From Sphingopyxis sp. YF1 (lineage in GTDB: Bacteria; Pseudomonadota; Alphaproteobacteria; Sphingomonadales; Sphingomonadaceae): a stretch of 64,000 nt of DNA. The position numbers and the translations under genes were made by a program. The DNA is taken from contig NZ_CP033204.1 in NCBI RefSeq assembly GCF_022701295.1, forward strand, positions 3,162,001-3,226,000, in the 5' to 3' direction. The notes under the pieces were generated by a model, which did not search any database, was not told the DNA's origin, and worked only from the letters and a program-made list of their open reading frames with translations. Positions 58,709 to 64,000 of the stretch are shown here, one piece after another; the stretch's first letter is position 1; each line of letters starts with the position of its first letter.

Positions 58709-59157
58709 CGGAGCGGCCATCGGCTCCCCCAAGACGTCGGCACCGCGGCTGTCAAGGCGCGCGCGTCGCCGCTCCCCGAAATCGTGATCGACAGCGCGCC
58801 GGGCCAGCCCTCTGCCCCAAGTCGCTCGGGCCATTCGATCAGCAGCACGCCGTCGTACAGATAATTGTCGAGCCCCAGTTCGATCAGTTCGTCCGGCGCC
58901 TCGATGCGGTACAGGTCGACATGCGCGATCGGCAGGTCGACCTCGGGCGGCGCATAGGGCTGGACGATCGCGAAGGTCGGGCTCGGCGCTTCGCCGGCCA
59001 GCCCGCGCGCCTTGAGCATCGCGCGCGCCAGCGTCGTCTTGCCCGCGCCGAGATCGCCCGACAGCAGCACGACGTCGCCGGGCTCCAGTGCCGCGCCGAT
59101 CGCCGCGCCGATCCGGCCGGCATCGGCAAGGTCATAGTCGCAACGATAGTCGGTCAT
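58705..59157 (-). CDS. tsaE: tRNA threonylcarbamoyladenosine biosynthesis ATPase TsaE
   Basis: A 150-residue ATPase needed for the t6A modification of ANN-decoding tRNAs. The P-loop is SGDLGAGKTTLARAM (Gly34-Thr41), followed by APSPTFAIVQPYAPP, the family motif HVDLYRIEAPDELIELGLDNYL and LLIEWPERLG. It shares four bases with both neighbours: the divL stop overlaps its ATG and its stop overlaps amgK. Confidence 0.95.
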   Translation of the reverse strand: MTDYRCDYDLADAGRIGAAIGAALEPGDVVLLSGDLGAGKTTLARAMLKARGLAGEAPSPTFAIVQPYAPPEVDLPIAHVDLYRIEAPDELIELGLDNYLYDGVLLIEWPERLGAEGWPGALSITISGSGDARALTAAVPTSWGSRWPLR

Positions 59158-61514
59158 GCACGCGGCAGGCTGATCCGCACCAGCGTCCCCTGTCCCTTCT
59201 CGCTCATCACCTCCATCGTGCCGCCGTGCGCCGCGACGAGCTGGCGCGCGAGCGCGAGGCCGATGCCGCCCGACTGTGTCCCCGCCTGTGTCCCCCGCGT
59301 CACCGCGGCGACCGCGTCGGGCATGCCGGGACCATTGTCGGAGACGATGATGTCGAGGCCCTTCGCGTCGCCATCGGCGTGGAGCAGCACGCGGCCGCCC
59401 TTCTTGCGGCTCGGCGCGGTATAGCGCACCGCATTGTCGAGCAATCCGGCAACCAGCCGCGACAGGCGCGGCGCATCGCCCTCGATGTTGCCGAGCGCAG
59501 CCGACAGGTTGCCCGCCAGCTCGACACCCTCGGCGTCCGCGAGCGGCCTCGCTTCGGCGAGCGCGCCTTCGAGCAGCGCACGCACATCGACCGGTGCGCG
59601 TTCGACCGCGAGCGTCCCCGCCTCGCCCTGCGCAAGGTCGAGGACATTGTCGATCTGGCGCGACAGCACCGCGACCGAATCCATGATCGCCTCTACATAG
59701 GCGCCCTGCTGGTCGGACAGGGGCCCCGCATAACCCGCCTGCAGCATTTCGCCGAAGCCACCGATCGAGGTGAGCGGCGTCCGCAGCTCATAGCTCATCC
59801 GTGACAGGAAGGCCGTCTTGACCTTGTCGGCCGCCTCCAGCGCCTCGTTGCGCTCGCGCAGCGCGCTTTCCATCTTCCGGCTGTCGGTGACGTCGAGCAT
59901 GATCAGCAACGCATTGCCGTCGGGAAGCGGGATCGCGGCAAAATCGAAATGGCGGCCGTCGCGAAAGCGGATTTCGCCCGCGCGCTGTGTGCGTTCGAGC
60001 GTCGCGGCGCGGATCACCTCCTGCACGATGCTGATCTGGTTGGGTTTTGCCAGCCGGTCGGCCAGCCCGCCCATCAGCGCATCGACGCGTGGATGCGCCG
60101 CCAGCGTCGGCTCGTCGACCCCCCACAGGCGGCGGAAACGCTGGTTCCACAGGTGCAGTCGTCCGTCGGGCGCGAACACCGCGACCGCCTCGAACAGATT
60201 GTCGAAGGTCGCGGTCCGCACACGCAGCAGCGTGTCGCGCGCGCCGGCCAGCTGGACCTGCTCGGTGCGGTCCTCGGCGATCAAGAGCAGCCCGCCGTCG
60301 GGGGTCGGCTGCGCGACGACGCGCAGATGCGTCCCGTCGCGCAGCAACCAGTCTTCCTCGCTGGCATGCGCCAGCGCGAACCAGTCGACATGCGCCTGGC
60401 GCCATTCCGGAAAATCGCGCACCTCGGGCGTTCGTCCCGCCTCGCGCCACGCCTCGAGCAGCCGCGCGAAATCGGGGCGCTCGGCCACCTGTTCGATATC
60501 GAGCCCGAACAAGCGGCGAAACGGCTGGTTGGCAAAGCTCAGGCCATGGTCGCCGTCGAACTGGGCGACCGCCGCCGAGAGCCGGTCGAGCAACTCGCGC
60601 TGGGTGTCGGCAAAACGGCGATGCGCGCCGCGTTCGCTCTCCAGTTCCTGCACGTCGATCGCATAGCCGGCGACGCCGATCGACTTGCCGCCCTGCGGCG
60701 CCAGCGGCACGTCGACGACGCGCATGATCCGCCGCTCGCCGGCGATCGTCACCGGCACGGTGCGCATCTGCGCCGCCCCCGCAAGGCGCGCCTGTTCGGC
60801 CGCCTCGGCGGCGCTGACCCCCGCGACGGGCTCGAGCAGCTCGATCCCCTGCTCGATCACTGCCGCCGCACCCGGCGCCTCGACCGCCTTCACATAGGCG
60901 AGGTTGACGAGCGCAAGTTCCAGCCGGGTGTCGCGGAACCACATCGGAAAGGGCGCGACTTCGATCAGCCCCGACAAGGCCTCGAACGCCGCCATCGCCT
61001 CGTCGCGCTCGTGCTTGAGCTGGAATTGCGACGCGAGGCTGTCGGTCGCGTCGTCGAGCCACAGGAGAACGCTGCCCGCGCCGCCGATGCTGACGGGCGC
61101 CGGCGTGCCGTGCACGAAGAGCGTGCGCGCGCCGCCCTGCGGTCGCAGGCTCATGACAAAGGGCTTGGCGCCGCGCTGCGCACCGAGGATCGCCTGGCGC
61201 AGCGCTTCATGCTCGCCCGCATCCAGCCCCGCGTCGAGCCCGCGCAACTCGTCGAAATTGCGCGGTCCGCGCTCGAGCCCGAGCCAGCGGCCGAGCCGCT
61301 CGCTCGCCTCGATCCGCCAGTCGCCGCGCACCACCACGGGCAAATAGGGCGACACGTCGATCAGATTGGCCAGCCGGTCGGTCTGCGCCGCGGCAAAGGC
61401 CGACCGTCGCTGCATCGCGATCCCGCGCGCGGCCGCCCACAGGCCGAGCAAAAGCCACAACGCCGCGAAACCGCCGAGCGCGAACAGCATGGTCGGGGAC
61501 AGCGTGCCGCTCAT
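59154..61514 (-). CDS. divL: DivL-like PAS pseudo-histidine kinase with Tyr at the phosphoacceptor site
   Basis: A 786-residue membrane-anchored sensor. One N-terminal helix (LFALGGFAALWLLLGLWAAA) precedes PAS-type regions at about residues 190-300, 310-415 and 425-540, an HisKA domain from about 560 and an HATPase domain (LLDNAVRY, DNGPGMPD, GGIGLALARQLV). The H-box reads MSYELRTPL: Tyr575 replaces the phosphorylated histidine. Caulobacter DivL has the same change (Tyr550) and controls the CckA-CtrA cell-cycle pathway. The neighbour tsaE, overlapped by four bases, also fits DivL gene order. Kinase activity is not expected to be conventional. Confidence 0.85.
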   Translation of the reverse strand: MSGTLSPTMLFALGGFAALWLLLGLWAAARGIAMQRRSAFAAAQTDRLANLIDVSPYLPVVVRGDWRIEASERLGRWLGLERGPRNFDELRGLDAGLDAGEHEALRQAILGAQRGAKPFVMSLRPQGGARTLFVHGTPAPVSIGGAGSVLLWLDDATDSLASQFQLKHERDEAMAAFEALSGLIEVAPFPMWFRDTRLELALVNLAYVKAVEAPGAAAVIEQGIELLEPVAGVSAAEAAEQARLAGAAQMRTVPVTIAGERRIMRVVDVPLAPQGGKSIGVAGYAIDVQELESERGAHRRFADTQRELLDRLSAAVAQFDGDHGLSFANQPFRRLFGLDIEQVAERPDFARLLEAWREAGRTPEVRDFPEWRQAHVDWFALAHASEEDWLLRDGTHLRVVAQPTPDGGLLLIAEDRTEQVQLAGARDTLLRVRTATFDNLFEAVAVFAPDGRLHLWNQRFRRLWGVDEPTLAAHPRVDALMGGLADRLAKPNQISIVQEVIRAATLERTQRAGEIRFRDGRHFDFAAIPLPDGNALLIMLDVTDSRKMESALRERNEALEAADKVKTAFLSRMSYELRTPLTSIGGFGEMLQAGYAGPLSDQQGAYVEAIMDSVAVLSRQIDNVLDLAQGEAGTLAVERAPVDVRALLEGALAEARPLADAEGVELAGNLSAALGNIEGDAPRLSRLVAGLLDNAVRYTAPSRKKGGRVLLHADGDAKGLDIIVSDNGPGMPDAVAAVTRGTQAGTQSGGIGLALARQLVAAHGGTMEVMSEKGQGTLVRISLPRA

Positions 61515-61681
61515 TCCCGGTCAAATCTCCGCATTTCCGCCGCCGACACGCTTGTCATGATCGCCAGCCCTAGAGGCGATACCAGCAGGTTTCAATCGCA
61601 TGTCACAGCGAAACGGCGCGTCCCATCCTCCGATGGGCGCGCCGTCCACAGTTTTGATGCCGTTCGCATATCCCGCATCGC

Positions 61682-61741
61682 AGCCCTGAGCCTGTCGAAG
61701 GGCGTTTCTCGGGATAGGCGCCCTTCGACAAGCTCAGGGCT
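61682..61741. repeat. Interspersed palindromic repeat, family A copy 3
   Basis: Two 23-base arms, 61682-61704 and 61719-61741, are inverted with a single mismatch around a 14-base loop. It is the best-preserved copy of the GAGCYTGTCGAAG family in the window and lies 29 bases behind the ahcY stop. It probably also acts as a terminator or 3' stabiliser. Confidence 0.85.
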
Positions 61742-61770
61742 ACGGTCAGATTGAATCGGAAGAAGTTCGA

Positions 61771-63186
61771 TCAGTAGCGATAGTGATCGGGCTTGAACGG
61801 GCCTTCGACCGGCACGCCGATATAGTCGGCCTGCTTCTGCGTCAGCTTCGACAGATGCACGCCCAGCTTTTCGAGGTGCAGCGCCGCGACCTTTTCGTCG
61901 AGATGCTTGGGCAGGACGTACACGTCGTTCTTGTACTGCTCGCTGCGCGTCCACAGTTCGATCTGCGCCAGTGTCTGGTTGGTGAAGCTCGCCGACATCA
62001 CGAAGCTCGGGTGGCCCGTGGCGTTGCCGAGGTTCACGAGGCGGCCCTTCGACAGGATGATGATCTGCTTGCCGTCGGGGAATTCGACGAGGTCGACCTG
62101 CGGCTTCACTTCGGTCCACTTGTAGTTCGCGAGCGCCGCAATCTGGATCTCGCTGTCGAAGTGACCGATGTTGCAGACGATCGCCATATTCTTCATCGCC
62201 GCCATATGTTCGGCGGTGATCACGTCGGCGTTACCGGTCGCGGTGACGAAGATGTCCGAGCGCTTCACGGCTTCGTCCATCGACACGACCTCGAAGCCTT
62301 CCATCGCCGCCTGCAGCGCGCAGATCGGGTCGATTTCGGTGACGAGCACGCGCGCGCCGCCGTTGCGGAGCGACTGCGCCGAACCCTTGCCGACGTCGCC
62401 GAAGCCGGCGACGGTCGCGACCTTGCCGGCGAGCATCACGTCGGTGCCGCGGCGGATCGCGTCGACGAGCGACTCTTTACAACCATAAAGATTGTCGAAC
62501 TTCGACTTGGTGACGCTGTCGTTGACGTTGATCGCGGGGAAGGGCAGCTCGCCCTTCTTGGCGATGTGGTACAGACGGTGGACGCCGGTCGTCGTTTCTT
62601 CCGACACGCCCTTGATCGCCTTGACCGTCTTGGTGAGGTAGCCCGGGTTCGCGGCAACGAACGCCTTCAGCGCGCGCTGCATTTCGATCTCTTCCTCATT
62701 CTCGGGCGCCGGCATCGTCTCGCCGGCTTCGAGCTTGGCACCCCACAGCGCGAACATCGTGGCGTCGCCGCCATCGTCGAGGATCAGGTTGCAGGTCGTG
62801 CCGTCTTCCACGCCCCAGTCGAAGATGCGGCCGACATAGTCCCAATAATCGGCGAGGCTCTCGCCCTTCACCGCGAACACCGGCACGCCCGACGCGGCGA
62901 TCGCGGCGGCGGCATGATCCTGCGTCGAGAAGATGTTGCACGTCGCCCAGCGGACTTCGGCGCCAAGCGCGGTCAGCGTCTCGATCAGCACCGCGGTCTG
63001 GATCGTCATGTGCAGCGAACCGGTGATGCGCGCGCCCTTCAGCGGCTGCGCGGCGCCGAACTCGGCGCGCAGCGCCATCAGGCCCGGCATTTCGGTTTCG
63101 GCGATGTTGATTTCCTTGCGGCCGAAGTCGGCAAGGCCGATGTCGGCGATCACATAGTCACGGGTGTCGGCGGCGAGAGTGGCCAC
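61771..63186 (-). CDS. ahcY: Adenosylhomocysteinase
   Basis: A 471-residue NAD-dependent S-adenosylhomocysteine hydrolase that releases homocysteine and adenosine, relieving product inhibition of methyltransferases. Family elements: [55 protein letters not shown] and the NAD-binding [14 protein letters not shown]. It has the roughly 40-residue insert of proteobacterial forms ([18 protein letters not shown]) and ends KPDHYRY. The start is a GTG eight bases after GGAG; an ATG 33 codons upstream precedes non-conserved sequence. Confidence 0.96.
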   Translation of the reverse strand: MATLAADTRDYVIADIGLADFGRKEINIAETEMPGLMALRAEFGAAQPLKGARITGSLHMTIQTAVLIETLTALGAEVRWATCNIFSTQDHAAAAIAASGVPVFAVKGESLADYWDYVGRIFDWGVEDGTTCNLILDDGGDATMFALWGAKLEAGETMPAPENEEEIEMQRALKAFVAANPGYLTKTVKAIKGVSEETTTGVHRLYHIAKKGELPFPAINVNDSVTKSKFDNLYGCKESLVDAIRRGTDVMLAGKVATVAGFGDVGKGSAQSLRNGGARVLVTEIDPICALQAAMEGFEVVSMDEAVKRSDIFVTATGNADVITAEHMAAMKNMAIVCNIGHFDSEIQIAALANYKWTEVKPQVDLVEFPDGKQIIILSKGRLVNLGNATGHPSFVMSASFTNQTLAQIELWTRSEQYKNDVYVLPKHLDEKVAALHLEKLGVHLSKLTQKQADYIGVPVEGPFKPDHYRY

Positions 63187-63285
63187 GGATTTGTCTCCAT
63201 TCAGGCAGTTCGGCCGCAGGCGAGCGGCCACGAATTGTCGAGCAATTATGCCCGGCGCCCTAGCCGAAAGCGCGCTTGCGATCAA

Positions 63286-63305
63286 ATATAAACTTTTCTT
63301 TATAT
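63286..63305. promoter_or_regulatory. Candidate operator of ahcY
   Basis: ATATAAA-CTTTTC-TTTATAT is a perfect palindrome with seven-base arms, about 100 bases upstream of the ahcY start. AhcY genes in proteobacteria are often repressed by ArsR-type SahR regulators that bind AT-rich inverted repeats. The match of this repeat to a known SahR site was not tested. Confidence 0.45.
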
Positions 63306-63409
63306 CGCGAATGCGGGCCGCTTGAACGACGCGCGCGACGCGGGTCGCCGACGCGAATCACCGCCCGCAAAACCGACGGGCGGCGCGAAATAATTTTCGG
63401 CCGACGCAA

Positions 63410-63530
63410 TTGTGACACTCGCTGCCGCGCGATTGTGACAGCGAGTCGCAAAGTCCAAGATTCTGAAAATCCTGACTTATAATGCGCCTTGCGACGATCT
63501 TAATCCGGATTTGTGACAACAATGTTACAA
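63410..63530. promoter_or_regulatory. Cluster of TTGTGACA boxes and inverted repeats upstream of the TPR gene
   Basis: Three identical TTGTGACA octamers occur within about 110 bases. The last begins an imperfect palindrome, TTGTGAC-AACAAT-GTTACAA (63511-63530). The first two are linked by inverted arms ACTCGCTG (63417-63424) and CAGCGAGT (63439-63446). This looks like a multi-site regulatory region, and the TGTGA core is CRP/FNR-like. The binding protein is unknown. Confidence 0.5.
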
Positions 63531-63600
63531 ACCCCCGAAAACATTGACTTTTCCTTGCCTGCGCGAGAAAATCGGCCAAAGTTTTCGGGGAGATAGAAAG

Positions 63601-63999
63601 ATGAAAAAAATCCTGCTGCCGCTCGTCGCCTTCGCTTTCGCGGCGCCTGCCGCGGCACAATCGATCATCGTCGTCACGGGTCCGGAAAGCGATCCGCAGC
63701 AGCTGCCCGTCGCCTATGCCGAGCTCAAGGCGGGCGACAATCAGGGTGCGCTCGAACGGCTGGCCGGCGAAACCACGGTCGACGAACGCGATCCGTCGCG
63801 GCTGATCAACATGGGAACCGCCTATGCGCGCCTGGGTCGCACCGGCGATGCCGCCACCTCGTACGAGGCCGCGCTCGCCAGCCCGATCCGCTACGACCTC
63901 GAACTGTCCGACGGGCGCTATGTCGATTCGCGCTGGGCTGCGCGCACCGCGCTCGCCAATCTCAAGGGCAACCGCCCGCTGCTCGCGCTCGCGCGGTAG
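63601..63999 (+). CDS. Small exported TPR protein
   Basis: A 132-residue protein with a clear signal peptide (MKKILLPLVAFAFAAPAAAQ) followed by about one and a half tetratricopeptide repeats (LPVAYAELKAGDNQGALERL and LINMGTAYARLGRTGDAATSYEAAL) and a short tail. GGGGAGATAGAAAG in front of the ATG is a strong ribosome binding site. No enzymatic motif is present, so a periplasmic protein-protein interaction role is inferred. The gene ends one base before the window edge. Confidence 0.8.
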   Translation: MKKILLPLVAFAFAAPAAAQSIIVVTGPESDPQQLPVAYAELKAGDNQGALERLAGETTVDERDPSRLINMGTAYARLGRTGDAATSYEAALASPIRYDLELSDGRYVDSRWAARTALANLKGNRPLLALAR

Positions 64000-64000
64000 C

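Larger units (their letters stand above)
63187..63600. other. 414-base non-coding region between ahcY and the TPR gene
   Basis: No reading frame here has protein character. The region holds an AT-rich palindrome near ahcY (63286-63305) and, further right, three TTGTGACA boxes (63410-63417, 63433-63440, 63511-63518) and a TATAAT at 63478-63483. Local AT content is well above the rest of the window. It serves the two divergent genes. Confidence 0.6.

Noticed and set aside
63187..63300. SAH or SAM riboswitch ahead of ahcY
   Set aside because: The leader shows an AT-rich palindrome and small GC hairpins, but none of the conserved pseudoknot cores I could recognise. A covariance-model scan would be decisive; no hit would confirm the rejection.

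Overview
The window is about 64 kb of GC-rich, tightly packed alphaproteobacterial chromosome. Protein content and gene order point to the Sphingomonadaceae, most likely Sphingopyxis or a close relative. Supporting signs are a chromosomal subclass B3 metallo-beta-lactamase, DUF6491 and DUF1971 proteins, a DivL-type pseudo-histidine kinase, AddAB rather than RecBCD, and palindromic intergenic repeats of the kind common in sphingomonads. No rRNA, tRNA, prophage, transposase or CRISPR array was found. Almost everything is ordinary chromosomal backbone with small accessory modules.

Layout. 1-4.4 kb: the 5' end of alanine dehydrogenase, a globin-coupled chemotaxis transducer, then an overlapping SDR / B3 beta-lactamase / prmA run. 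4.4-9.0 kb (minus): phenylalanine hydroxylase, a TonB-dependent receptor with a DUF2946 partner, and a sterol-desaturase-family membrane protein. 9.2-15.8 kb (minus): peptidylprolyl isomerase, bamD, recN, GNAT, monooxygenase, ligA (outer membrane assembly and DNA repair). 15.9-17.5 kb: an ArsR / SRPBCC pair behind a tandem operator, and a guanine-deaminase-like enzyme. 17.6-33 kb: the classical rimP-nusA-ylxR-infB-rbfA-truB-rpsO-pnp cluster on the minus strand, split between rbfA and truB by about 5 kb. That insert carries thymidine kinase, an NsrR-type repressor divergent from a truncated-haemoglobin operon, and a wax ester synthase/DGAT homologue.

33-43.6 kb: SleB-type cell wall hydrolase, HerA-like ATPase, a TIGR02186/TSUP pair, a membrane glycosyltransferase with an outer-membrane-like partner, NhaA and a DUF885-like lipoprotein. 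43.8-50 kb (plus): kynA with a kynureninase-like enzyme, a secreted M20 peptidase, an aldehyde dehydrogenase and argJ. 50-61.5 kb (minus): trxA, and one long overlapping run divL-tsaE-amgK-murU-addB-addA, which links cell-cycle signalling, tRNA modification, peptidoglycan recycling and recombination. 61.7-64 kb: ahcY, a 414-base regulatory region, and a small exported TPR protein.

The points most worth a second look are the NsrR/globin/DUF1971 module with its two inverted-repeat sites, the apparently leaderless ArsR promoter with duplicated palindromes, the tyrosine in place of the phospho-accepting histidine in the DivL homologue, and the lipoprotein B3 beta-lactamase. All family assignments were made by reading the sequence. 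No database search was run.
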